Assembly (NCBI RefSeq): GCF_021134715.1
Contig: NC_060023.1
Coordinates: forward strand, 3,596,001-3,660,000
DNA from: Daphnia pulex
Taxonomy: Eukaryota; Arthropoda; Branchiopoda; Diplostraca; Daphniidae
Direction: 5' to 3'
DNA: 64,000 bases
The number at the start of each line of letters is the position of its first letter. The first letter of the stretch is position 1. Both the position numbers and the translations under genes were made by a program. Of this stretch, positions 45,890 through 56,699 are shown piece after piece. A model generated the notes under the pieces. It saw only the letters and a list, made by a program, of their open reading frames with translations, had not been told where the DNA came from and did no database searches.

Positions 45890-46204
45890 CACGTCAAAGT
45901 GAACTACCTTTTGTTGAATATTTTAATTCAAATTGAACATATTGCAGCCCTTAGTATTTTCTCTCCCGAAATTCTGAAGTAGTTTCTTCTCGTGTAGTTT
46001 ATTTTGGTCTGTGTAAAGCTATCTGGCGTGAGCGTAGTCGTCTTTTAAATTCAATATATGTGTTGGAAAGCTGAATACGAGTCCAATAAAAAGAAAAAAA
46101 AACGCAGCATTAGTCAAACTTTGCAATATTGGCAGGTAAATCTACATCAAAATCTACAACAGAACCCACTAAATCGTTTGGAGACCTTCAATTGATCTGC
46201 TGAG

Positions 46205-46610
46205 CTTTCGCGTCAAAATAACTGACATTATCTACACCTTAGCCAGCCTATTAGACCCATTGGGCACGGCAGCGTCAATGATAGTCAAAGCGAAGATAAA
46301 GCTCCGTGAGCTAGGAGTGTAAAACCTCAGTTGGAATGATACTGTCGCCACCGATGACAAAATTTGGTGGTGTCAGCATTTTGATGGGATCGAGAATCTC
46401 AAGTTGATTGAATTTCCTCGCTGTTTATTTCCTGAAGAGGACAATATCTTGCGGATTGAGCTGCATACTTTTACGGATGCGTCGGACGAGGCTTGTGCTG
46501 CCTCATGCTACACCCACATTGTTTTTTTCAGATGGCCGAGTATTGATCCGGCATGTAAAGTTGGCTACTAGATTAGCTCCGTTGAAGACTACTTGGTAAG
46601 TTTTAATGTG
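46205..46610 (+). mobile_element. BEL/Pao retrotransposon RT/RNase H relic
   Basis: Plus strand: ASLLDPLGTAASMIVKAKIK, then KIWWCQHFDGIENLKLIEFP and RCLFPEE, then LHTFTDASDEA, ending DGRVLIRHVKLATRLAPLKT in another frame. This is the typical BEL/Pao order from the end of reverse transcriptase (LDPLG, W, IPR) into RNase H (FTDAS, KxRxAPLK). It is on the same strand and 0.8 kb downstream of the gag relic, so both probably come from one insertion. Stops and frameshifts make it inactive. Confidence 0.68.
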
Positions 46611-47035
46611 AACAAGGCACAAAGGCAAAAGACAGTATTATTATCTAAGTTTTATCTGCTTTATCACTCTTTCTTCTTCCTGAATTATTGCTACTTCTCA
46701 CGATAAATCTGAACATAATACCCAGGTTGTTTCAACCTGAAATCAATTATAATTTCACCTGTGTTGCACATGCAAACGTAGTTTTTTGCGAAATTAATAT
46801 ATAAGGAGGAAGGAATGGATATCAAGACTGTAGCTATAACTGATACGAGGGGGTATGTTTAAATTATTATTTTCTAATTTAATTGTGTTATCTTTTATGT
46901 GTGATTTCATATTAGTGATTTTTAGATATGGCCCTTGACGCAGGCAAGCAAATCAAATATTGAATTGCCAACTTAACCGAAGGATCTGAATGTAAGACCC
47001 AATCCTTTTCATTAACGCAGCTAGACTCCCTGGAT
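46611..47035. other. No gene recognised
   Basis: AT-rich sequence between the BEL/Pao relic and the THAP element; nothing identifiable. Confidence 0.3.
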
Positions 47036-48940
47036 CGGCTTGAAAGACAGTTGAGCTCGCCGGCGTCCCCCTATCGCTCGATCCCGGGACTATACTACTG
47101 CTACACTGCTAAGTCGCCTTGGCCTACTTAACCCCAGGCCGGTCTTCGAGCTATTCCTCCATAGTATAGCTTTTTCTACCCATCCCCTCCCGATCAACTA
47201 AACTGGGAAGTTGCACATCTAGTGCTCAGATCGCAAACTATATTCCTCGTAGTTAAAAAAACAAATTGAAACAATATTTAATTTGAAAAATCCCAAATTA
47301 AATATGAAAAAATAAAATTATATTTTGAACTTAATGCAAATACATTGTTTAAATAAATATACTGTATTTATCGTCACTTAGTGGAAACAGTTGACATCAC
47401 AAGCAGACAAAGCTTACGTAATTTCGTAATTTTCTTACATTACATTATTTTGAATAAAGGAAATGGTTAGGTCTTGTGTGTGACATAATAACTTGTTGCA
47501 ATAATTCAAAGAAAACTAAGGGAAGTAGTTATCATCAAATTCCATCTGATTCTACATTAAGATCGCAATGGTTAAATTTAATTGGTGTTCAGAGTGGTTT
47601 TAAAGAGAAAAGTTTTAGATAAATGACTGGAAGAAGCTATGATAATACCTTCATCTGCCAAGAATACTTTGAAGAAACTTGCTATATAACTAATACAAAA
47701 AGATCAAAGCCCTGTGTGGTACCTAGAAAGTATCCTCCAATGAAGGATGAAGGATTTGAATATGTACATACCATAAAATTCTCCAGCGACTCTATCGAGA
47801 TGTTTATTGGCGAAATGCGCCAAATGATTGCGCAATTTTCAAGGTGATGCGTACATTATGTTGTCGTGTTATTACCATCTTTTGATTGGGTACGTCGATT
47901 TATTACAAGATTTAAAATAGTCATTAGAGTAGGAATTGCCTATTGCTCCTTGGATGGCAATACAATGCTTAAACGAGAAAAACCAAAAGAATACAGCCTG
48001 TATATAGAACAAAGAATTAGAAAAAAACCTACGAAATTGATGTTGAGTTTTTTACTTTCATCTTATCTACTGGTCCTGGGCGAGTTGCTTGTACCGCAAA
48101 GTATGCTATTATTTCAAAAAACAAAATTTATGAAAGCTGAAGTATAATTTTTGAAAAATTTTATGACAAGGATTACCCAATTATAAAACGGAGTCCGCAA
48201 CAGAAGCTTTCCTCGGCGGCTACTTCCTTTTCATTTTGCAGGAATCGGGGTTTTGTGAAGAATTTAGAGGTTGATTAGAGCAGCCTACTAGACAGCCTAC
48301 CACTAGACAAGTGGATAAACCACTCCCTTTGGCAAGAGCATGTTGCATTGTTGCCCTGCCTTAGCAGAGGAAAAGCCCAAAATAGGGTGGATTTTACTTT
48401 GGCTTTCTTTAACGGGGCGGAAAATAGGGCTAGGTGGGTCCATTAGGGCTTAAGAAAAAAATCTCTGTAATCTCATGCATAATTTTGACCACCATGTTAT
48501 ATGAAAAATCACTCGAATTTTGATTTAAAAATGGAAATTTTTCATATCTAAGATATTCCTCCTTTGTTCCCCCTTCCGAGGTTCCAATTTTCCAAATACA
48601 GAGATTTCAAAAAAAGGTCATAGCGATAGCCTGTCATTTTCTACCCTTGCCTCTAAAATTTAAAATCTGTATTTGTTTTCCGTTTCTCTTTTCAGCAAAC
48701 GTACCTTAAGTTTTGCACAAAGATTAATGGTGTATTGGATGGGAATTCTTTCTGTAACAACTTAAGCGGTAAACCAGGGCCATTTTTTATTCGAGCGAAA
48801 TACAGGGTTCTCCGTCTGGATTAATGTGTTTTCTAAATATGAATCAATTATTTAGAATTGTGACTTCTTACAAAATTTGGGTCTTGCTCACTTCTTATTC
48901 TATTAGATGGAGAGCAATTTCCCAAAAAAGACCAAAGTGA
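47036..48940 (+). mobile_element. THAP-domain element, copy A (fuller copy)
   Basis: It is similar over most of its length to 59763-60800, with about 0.9 kb present here and absent there. It begins with a GGCTTGAAAGACAG..GAGCTCGCCGGCG end like the terminal repeat of copy B. Inside, the plus strand encodes a THAP-type zinc finger in two frames: SSYHQIPSDSTLRSQWLNLI (about 47508-47585) and FICQEYFEETCY..KRSKPCVVPRKYPP (about 47650-47740). THAP fingers are the DNA-binding part of P-element-like transposases and of host THAP proteins. A further 93-codon block (47866-48147) is unassigned. I could not find its right-hand terminal repeat. Confidence 0.6.
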
Positions 48941-48949
48941 CCTAATTTG

Positions 48950-49165
48950 CATAAGGTCCTCTCGGCTTTCCAAAGACTTTTACATCCGGCCAAAAGTACT
49001 TCAGGAAATGTAAACAAAAATCTATAAAAAATCAGAGGTTGTCCCACTATCTCTAGCTATCTCCACGCCAAATTTCAAAAAATTTGGTTAAAAACTGTAC
49101 TAATTAGAGGACTGCAAAAACAGCGTTTTTGCATAAGGTCCTCTCGGGCTATCAAAGACTTTCGG
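48950..49165. repeat. Two 36-bp direct repeats 180 bp apart
   Basis: TTTGCATAAGGTCCTCTCGG with similar following bases occurs at about 48950-48985 and again at about 49129-49165. It is probably part of an uncharacterised repeat family next to the end of copy A. Confidence 0.5.
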
Positions 49166-49959
49166 TAGATACTGTACATGCACATACACACTCATTGACG
49201 AAAAAACTTGCTGCACAAAAAAAAATCTAAATTTCGGTTACACCCAGTTTTTTTACAATATCTCCCAAACAACAATAGCTAGGTGATTGGACCGCTTGTT
49301 AAAACTATGTTTTGTAATAGATAAGGAATCATTCCACTACAGATCACGTTGTGCCGTATAGGAATAAGTGAAGCGATATTAGAAGTAGTGGTTCCATGGG
49401 TGGCCCTTTTCTCTCTTTTATCTTTACCCTCAAAATTGCATGTTCCAACAATGTCCGTTTGGTGACGACCATTGTCTGTCCACATTGGGTTATACTATGG
49501 CACGTCATTTGGATGTCCCGCGTACGTTTTTATGAAAGAATGATGGGATATCGGATATCCCCCCGTCCAGAAAGGACTTATACAGTCTATACTGGGTCGC
49601 ATCCAAATAACAAAAAAGTTAGGTTTGGGTAGGCTAGATGAACCTTTAGACAGCTAATTTCCATGAATTCATAGCTTCCTATTAGTTGAATATTAAAAAT
49701 GGATTTTAAATATTTTTCTTCTTGTCTTTGATTCAATATTGTGGCGTTGCCAAACATACTTAGAAAAGAGCGACTATTATACCTGCCGTCTGCAAAAAAA
49801 CAGATAAACACTGAAACGATGGATGGTGTCCTAAATTTCCTCTTGTTTGATGACTGCGACAGATATAGCCTTGGTAGCAATTCACATGTGGCTTAATCGA
49901 ACATCGCCGTTATAATCGTTACATGTGTAGTTAAGAAAAAAGAGAATATGGTTACAACG
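49166..49959. other. No gene recognised
   Basis: Short open frames on both strands (for example 49396-49632 plus, 49587-49880 minus) overlap each other and match no family. Confidence 0.3.
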
Positions 49960-51284
49960 TATTTTAAGAGAAAAGAGAAATGGTATTGTGAATTTCCTCC
50001 ATCGCACAATACCCAGATACCCTGACATTCAATTTCACGAAAATTTTAGAATGTCACGCGCAACGTTTCAGGTAAATTAGTGTTAAATGTGTATTCAAAT
50101 AATCTGTAACTTAATTGTTTTATTGCATTCCCATGATTAATAGGACATATTGACATAGTTTGAGAGGCAGTCAAGATGGGTCATCGTGGTGAGCATAACG
50201 AAGTTCCATTCCAGCTAAAGTTGCTTGTGACTATTTGGTGGCTTGGGAACCAAGAAACCTTTCGTCAAATAGCAGATAGATTTTCAACCACTTGAGTTAT
50301 ACATTAAACATGATATAGAAGTTGTTGTTGATGTAATGCATGCGTTATAACAGATTTTATTACAATTAGGAAATGCACATCATATTGTGCGATCGACACT
50401 TATAGTTTTGGGAGAAAGTGCTACCAAATTCATAAAGTGGCCAACGGCTGACGAAATGGACGGATTCGCAGCAAGACACACGCTTCCAAACACAATAGGT
50501 ACTGCTTGAAGTTGAAATTAGGAATAAGTCTTACTCTTTCTGTAATTTTTATAGCATGTTGGTCCCCGTTGTCTTATTTCAAGTATAAATTCTTTTATTT
50601 CAGGTATGATTGATAGCACAAGCGTATTAATTCAACAGCCTTTAAGACATCTGGCAGCGTATACTGATCGAAAATCTACAACATCTGAAAATACAAGCCG
50701 TATACGATTCAAGAAAAATGTTTTTGGATGGGAGTGTTGGTTGGCCTGGCTCCATGCACGATGCGAGGATATACAACATGTCGTCGCTCTCTCGTGTTAT
50801 ACACGAAAGATTAGGTGGAACGAACTATTACATAATTGGAGACTCAGAATATGGCCTTGGAGTTCGTCTTATGAAGCCTTACCGAAATAATGGCTTTTTA
50901 AATCAAGTATTTTAAATATATTCTGTGTATACATCTATTTCAAATTCTAATCTCTTTGATATATATTTATAGGCGCAGATTAATTTTAATCATTTGCACG
51001 GCCAACAGCGATGTTTTATCGAGATTACCTTTATGTTTCTAAAGGGAAAATGGAGAAAGCTCAAGTATCTAAATGTATCAAATCTTTCCCTCATCCCACA
51101 TATCCTTATTGCCGCTTGTGTACTCCGAAAATACGTTGTGAACGTAGAAGGTGAAGAATGGAATAAGGATTTTGAGTATGACAAAGAAGACAATAATGAA
51201 GAACACGACGAGTTTGAAGAAGAGGGACTGTTCAACGAGGAACATGCTTTTGCTTTACGCGACCGAATAGCAAATGCCTTATAA
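49960..51284 (+). mobile_element. PIF/Harbinger transposase, broken
   Basis: Plus-strand blocks in family order: YPDIQFHENFRMSRATFQ ending at a GTAAAT donor (50071), EVPFQLKLLVTIWWLGNQET..FRQIADRFSTT (about 50200-50295), GMIDSTSVLI (50603 on, first catalytic Asp), VGWPGSMHDARIYN (about 50735, second Asp), GDSEYGLGVRLMKPYRN, and RCFIEITFMFLKGKWRKL (about 51010, catalytic Glu), then an acidic tail to 51284. The DDE superfamily 4 transposase cuts and pastes its element with TTA-like target duplications. A TGA at about 50161, another stop before the intron and a frameshift near 50720 disable it. Confidence 0.75.
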
Positions 51285-51772
51285 GGCTCAGGTTGTGTTA
51301 AGCTGGAAGTTGACTGTATTTTGAATGTATACTGTTACTGTTTGTCTAGATTGGTCTAACAAGGAACATTTTTTAAAAAGTCAGGCTTGAGCTTCCTTTT
51401 GATATTTGGGTTAATGAGTCATGGAAGACTTTATGCCCAAGAAATTTATTTTTGTTTAAATTCAATTGAGACATTACGATGAACTGAAATATGCACTACT
51501 TTTGCTTAGCTTCTTGTAAAAGGACAAGTCTTTCTAACAAGCTGTTTTTTTGTTATTAGCCTTGCTGGCGTAAATCACCAATAATCTCCATAAACCTTCT
51601 ATTGGATCTTTCTCTTTCAGCCTCTTGATCACTAAGTTCTTAATGATGTCATTGGTCGCCACATGCTATCGTTTTGGCCTGCGAGACTTGTCATCTTCAA
51701 CCTCTTCATCGTCTTCCTGTTCAACAATGAATAAAAATTATGAGCATAATTAAATTCGTATTTGAAATAATA
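51285..51772. other. Gap between the two Harbinger genes
   Basis: It contains the 3' ends of the convergent transposase and Myb-like genes; no other feature. Confidence 0.35.
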
Positions 51773-52570
51773 TTAGCAAGAGCATACCCATCGTCGTTTA
51801 ATGACGTTATAGCCACTTGCTCCAGCTTCTATGATGTTGGTAAGATTAACAGCTACATCACGGCGAAGAAGATCGTTCATTGCATAAAAAAACAACCAAT
51901 TGCTTGCTCCTTTTGTCTCGGTGTTTTTTCTACGGGAAATGATGGCCTTGTACCGAGATTTGAGGTTCTTAAATTTATCTTTGCACATTCTAGCAGTAAC
52001 TCCCTTAGACCCTTTTTCTTCCATAAGTGATCAATTTTCCCCCACAAAACCAATGGCTGGCGGGCACCCAAAAATTTCTTTTCTAAGAGCTTGTACGTTT
52101 CCAATAATAAAAATGTTCTGGCATTCGTAAACCAATAAAATCCTGGGCTCTCAACATCCGTCTAGTTTTCTATATATGGTATAGGATCATCTCCGGGCCA
52201 TCCAGCCCACGTCATGTCATCTTCTTCTTCCCCTTCATCTTGATGTTTTTTTGTATTGCTGCAGCCTGCTTCTTCCTCTAACTCGATCACTGCACAAACA
52301 TTATTTTTCTTTATACATATTCTCTTTACTTAAAATGATATAAATTTTACCTGCATTCATTTGGCAAGTAGACCTAGAGGCAGAGGCTGATGATATGGTT
52401 ACGACACGGACACGTCTACTTTTTCCCGCCCGGACACCGGTATCATTTCCGTTCAGAACAAGCAGAAGATCCGTAGCGCAACGGCCACGTCAAATATTCG
52501 TTCCACCTCGTCCACGCTTTGCTTCACCTCGTTCATTTGCCGCCTTTATGATAGATCCTCCACGATCTCC
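51773..52570 (-). mobile_element. Myb/SANT-like protein of the Harbinger element, broken
   Basis: Minus strand, at least two exons. The main block (about 52160-51773) reads LLLETYKLLEKKFLGARQPL, then GLRELLLECAKINLRTSN in one frame and KGVTARMCKDKFKNLKSRYK, then NWLFFYAMNDLL in the neighbouring frame, matching the trihelix Myb/SANT-like fold (W..., CxxKFxNLxxRYK, W-x-F-F-x-x-M). An upstream acidic exon (about 52288-52165: IELEEEAGCSNTKKHQDEGE) and an Arg/Gly-rich piece (about 52570-52490) precede it. PIF/Harbinger elements characteristically carry such a partner, which brings the transposase to DNA and into the nucleus. Internal stops (about 52480 and 52170) and a frameshift show decay. Confidence 0.65.
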
Positions 52571-53485
52571 TCCATGACCGCGATCGCGTCCAACATTATT
52601 TCCGTTGTGACCATGGAGTCTAGTATGCTCTCCTTGGCCACACTTCAAATTTGAGTTTTCTGCAGCAACAGTGGTTGAATTTAAGTCCGAAATTGTTGAC
52701 TTTCCAGCTGCAACAATGGAAGAGCTATCAGCAGGGTTGGCATTGTTTCTGGATCTTTCCACTAACTCTGCAGCAAAACTTCTCTCTATTAAAACAAAAC
52801 ACATTGTAGCACAAGAAATACAAAATATAATGCGATTACACAACTCACCATTTAATAAACGATTAATTTCAACAGTCGTCAAATTAAAAGTACGAAAAAC
52901 GCCCTTAATACTTATTCTTACAGCTTTTGTAGACATCGTAGCGTGGTGAAATTTTGTTTCCAACTGACTGGTAACTATGAAACACCCATTTCCAAGTTAA
53001 CCAAAGAGAAAGAAAATAAAAGCAGGGTAGGATAGGTAGCATAACAAAAGAGAAAACAACAAAAGAAATGACAAAAAAGCTCATTTAAATCATTTTCGAT
53101 GCTTTCATCCTAGATTGCCAAGTTTTTGTAATAAATGAGGCTCTCGGCATTTTAAAGTCAGCGAATGGCCAATGCCAATTTTTCACGTGACGAGCTGAAA
53201 GCTACCTAACTCATCTGTCTAAAGGTAAAAGAAAACTAACTGAACTAACTTTTTTGTACTTTTGACGCGACTCTGGCAACGTAAAATTGCTAGCAGAGTT
53301 GAAGCTTTCAGAGTTATATTTTCACAATTTTTGAAGCAACTAGAGATAATGGTGGGACAAATCCACCCTGTCCGGTCTAGTTAAGGCCCCACAACTCAAA
53401 AAGAGTCTGTTCTCCAGTATGATCGTGTGCTGTTCGTGCACATCGTTGATATCATCCCCGTGCATGCGAGTTCGTTGTTGCTAGT
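52571..53485. other. Unassigned, possible 5' part of the Myb-like gene
   Basis: A minus-strand open frame (52963-52490) continues from the Arg/Gly-rich piece upward but the part above 52600 matches nothing. The rest is AT-rich. Confidence 0.3.
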
Positions 53486-54175
53486 CTATACGATATCCGT
53501 TAGTGCGGATTGGAGGAGGATTTTTTCAGTTAGGTTTCTGATTTTGAACTGCGTGCGGATGTCAATCGCTGTGTTGATGAATCCTAGTAGCGTTTCGTAG
53601 CTGGGGTGAGGTTTTTTATCTGCAAAGAACTGTTGTATTTTTCTGCAAAATGGTTCATTCTTGGGGCATGTTTCCAGTATGTATTGGGGGTTTTCGATGG
53701 TCTCGCAGCCGATACGGCAGCTGGGATCGGTATCCTGGTCAATCCTGTGGATAAATGAGTTGAGGTAGTGATGGCCGGCTGTAGTTTTGGAGGCATACTG
53801 AGACATCATTTTTTTTTGTGGTGGTGCCATCGTAGTTGTTTTAGGGATGATTTCAATTGTATGCATTTCTTTTGCCAAGTTTTAAGTGATTTTCGGTAGA
53901 TGCGCTACCGTTCTTTTCTAAGTAGATATAATTTTTCGCTTGGGGAGAGGCATATTTGCAGTTTGATGCTCAATCGTTTCGTGCCTGGGTCCGATACGCT
54001 ACTTGGTCAGCTTCCTCATTTCTGTCACTTTCCGTGTGGTTGGGTATTTATGCTAGAGTTGTTTGTGTGCCACTAGCATTGAGGCTGTCGGTTAGTTTAC
54101 GTATCTTCGTTTTCGGATGGGTTGGGAGATGTTACAGCTTTGGTTGCAGAGCTGGAATAGTCACTAAACATTGTA
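53486..54175 (-). mobile_element. Non-LTR retrotransposon: RNase H and C-terminal finger, broken
   Basis: Minus strand: RNEEADQVAYRTQAR (about 54030-53985) has the GNExAD-A signature of the RNase H domain in I/Jockey-group elements. Then the intact 130-codon block 53878-53486 contains AGHHYLNSFIHRIDQDTDPS followed by CRIGC..ENPQYILETCP, the zinc-finger-like C-terminus that follows it. Stops lie between the two. The catalytic RT of this copy is not adjacent; a minus-strand RT piece lies at 61.99-62.96 kb. Confidence 0.65.
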
Positions 54176-54470
54176 GTGGCTGATTGTGCATGGTCGAAGT
54201 CAAAATGGTCTCCACTGTGAAACGCCACCCTTCAGTGGCATCCTGTGCCAGCTTTTCCTCCTATCTATAGCATGGAAACGCCGAAGCAGTGGAGCCACCG
54301 ACCCCGGGAGGGGGGTGAACCTTTATATCTCGCAGAACCTAACATACAAAGATATTGGTATTACATTATTTTTAAATAAAGGACTCACGATGGCTAAAAA
54401 GAACAAAATAAAAAACAACAACACCATATTAAAGATTGAAATAATCAAAAACCAAAACATACCTGCCGTG
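54176..54470. other. No gene recognised
   Basis: A plus-strand frame (54186-54554) is open but antisense to the collagen-like relic and has no family match. Confidence 0.3.
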
Positions 54471-54474
54471 CCGG

Positions 54475-54685
54475 TCGGTCCAGGAGGTCCAGGAAGGCCA
54501 TTTGATCAACATAAAATGACAATAATTTATACATTGTTCTTAAAAACAAAATAGAGCGCTGTTCAGTTGTCATCATCTTCTTGCATAGAAGAGAGTACTA
54601 CTCTAACTCTAACATTTACCTGTTGCCCCTGGAGTTCCAACCAGCACCTGCTGATCCAGCAGTTCCAGGTGGGATATAGTTTAAT
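54475..54685 (-). pseudogene. Collagen-like Gly-X-Y exon relics
   Basis: On the minus strand, about 54680-54620 reads GTAGSAGAG, then after a one-base shift GTPGATG ending at a GTAAAT donor; about 54520-54474 reads GLPGPPGPTGTAG ending at a GTATGT donor. Perfect Gly-X-Y periodicity with donors in the usual place marks two small collagen-type exons. The frame slip in the first and the lack of other exons indicate a relic. Confidence 0.5.
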
Positions 54686-56078
54686 TCAATTCAATTCCAA
54701 TTAATTTAATTTTTTGGGGACTGAAGACTGAATGGTTAAGGCGATTACCCTGTTGGCCCTGCCGATTAACCCCCGGCCCAGCCCCGGCTGCCCATTAATT
54801 ATCCTAAAGCTAGTTTTCCTCTTTAGCCGTCATTAGCTTATTCTGTAACACATGCAACTTTACAATTAACAAGCACCATTAAATGGTAATAAAGAAAAGA
54901 AAATATTTACATGGATTGTTTGAACACTTTCTTGGTAAGAAATGTGGATGGCATCAGAGACGTAGAGTAATACCTCAAAAGACAGGTAAAACTTATTCCT
55001 GAGCACGAGTAAAATTCCTGCTTCCCATTCTAGATGAGAAACGCGCTTCAAGCTGATGGGCAGCACTATGGCAAAGGTGGTAAACAATCACAAATATCAA
55101 GATGCCGGGAGTCAGCAGCTGTAACAGAATTAAAGGTGCTTGATGCAACTAAAGGATCAAAAGTATCAAGATGTTGCAGGGTGGTCAGCAGCTGTATCAG
55201 GCTCGAAGTTGTGTACAACATCAGCAGCACTTGCAAGATACTGCATATCAGAAGATATAGTAGAAACTTGTAGATTTACCAAATCAAAATTTTGTTTAAT
55301 TAAATTATTATAAAATACCAGTTAAGTAATATTACCTTGGATAACCTGCACGGAATGTTTTCCATTGGCTTAATTTAATTTTTTTTTGGGGGGGGGGGGA
55401 AGTTGGCAAGTTTGCATTTGAAAAACGTAGATAATAAACTCATACTCAATGAAGAGAAATTGAAATGAGACAATTTAAGCAATACGACTGTAACATGTAA
55501 AATTTGAAATACAACGAGTTAACCATTTTTTTCTTTAAATTTGTGAGATACTGTAAATGTGCTGCATTCCCACTAACACATTTTTAAGAGCAGTTGGCTA
55601 GTTTTGTAAGGGTCTGGTCAGCCTGCTTGACCTTCACCAGAACACTCGCATGGAAATAAATGTTAACAACACACTCGCAAGGAGAAACTTGAGAAATGGA
55701 CTTTAACTTGAGCCCCCTTGTTTTACCATACATCATATAGTTGTGAGCCTCGGCTCGTCATAGATTGATGTACTTCGCTTTTAATTTTCTTTCAACTTTA
55801 CAAACATTTCAAAAATTGTTTTGAAAAACAAGAGGATCTAACAGTTTCCGAGTTACTGACAAGTCGTTGGGCGACATTGCGTAGAAAAAAAAACCTGCAT
55901 TTAAGACTTTCGTGCAGAACATGGCTAAAATGTATGAAAACAAGAAATAAAAACGATGTTCCCTACACCCAATGATTTCACGACTACAGAAAGTTTGGAA
56001 GGTAGCAACCGTTATTTGAACTAACATTGCGTTTTGAAATTATGTAGAACCTAAGTGTGATTGTTTACTATCTAGAAA
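54686..56078. other. Unassigned; G-run and short imperfect tandem repeat
   Basis: An imperfect duplication (TATCAAGATG ... GTCAGCAGCTGTA) occurs at about 55097-55130 and 55160-55195. A G-run lies at 55387-55400. No gene recognised. Confidence 0.35.
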
Positions 56079-56266
56079 ATGAGCAACGATGAAAAAGAAT
56101 ATTTTCATCGCGGCATGGTGATCAAACACGATAAAATCGATGACCAAATTAAGATTTTGGATAAAAAAACGTTTTGGTCTACGTATGCTGATTTCCCAGT
56201 AAAGTTGCCAACACAAGAAAAAAGAAAAAAAGCTCAAGGACAAGACTGCATTTTGTCCAATTTTTT
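56079..56266 (+). CDS. Possible first exon of an unknown gene
   Basis: ATG at 56079 starts a hydrophilic 62-residue stretch (MSNDEKEYFHRGMVIKHDKI ... ADFPVKLPTQEKRKKAQGQD) ending at a good donor (TTG/GTAAGC). The same frame stays open to 56699, but beyond the donor it becomes hydrophobic and is the antisense of a helical minus-strand frame, so the real exon probably ends near 56266. No family recognised; no second exon found. Confidence 0.35.
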
Positions 56267-56329
56267 GGTAAGCTTACACAAAAGCACACGTTTTTTGTCT
56301 TACATATTGGGTAAGATTCGTTTTGTTAG

Positions 56330-56608
56330 TTACATAGTCCGCGTACATTGCATTGAATTGTTTAGTAGGTGTTCCATTCTTTTCAAAGTCTTGTATTGGC
56401 TGTCTATTTTTACAATTTTTTCTTGCATTTTGGTTAAAATATTTTTTATCGACTTGAGGGATCTCATGTTATCAGTTCCCAGATATTCTAGATCACTTAC
56501 GAATTTATCTCCATTATCACCAAAGGACTTGGTGGTCATTGGGGAGGGGCGATTTTTACTGAGAAGTAGCCTTTCCAAACACATATTATTGAGATACGGG
56601 GAACACAA
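56330..56608 (-). CDS. Possible coding block with predicted coiled coil, unknown
   Basis: This 92-residue minus-strand frame is rich in Lys, Glu, Met and Leu toward its C-end (SLKSIKNILTKMQEKIVKID ... LKRMEHLLNN), which would form a coiled coil. It may be an exon of a mobile-element-associated protein; I cannot place it. Confidence 0.3.
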   Translation of the reverse strand: MCSPYLNNMCLERLLLSKNRPSPMTTKSFGDNGDKFVSDLEYLGTDNMRSLKSIKNILTKMQEKIVKIDSQYKTLKRMEHLLNNSMQCTRTM

Positions 56609-56699
56609 ACACTCTGAGAAAAGAAGAACGACGATTAGCCGTAAAATCAGCCTTGGATTTCATTTTTCAACTTGGAAAGATGCTACTAGATCCGTCTGA

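Noticed and set aside
47036-47180. tRNA-derived SINE suggested by a B-box-like GCTCGATCCCGGGAC
   Set aside because: No A-box or tRNA fold could be drawn, and the segment is the end of the THAP element present in both copies.
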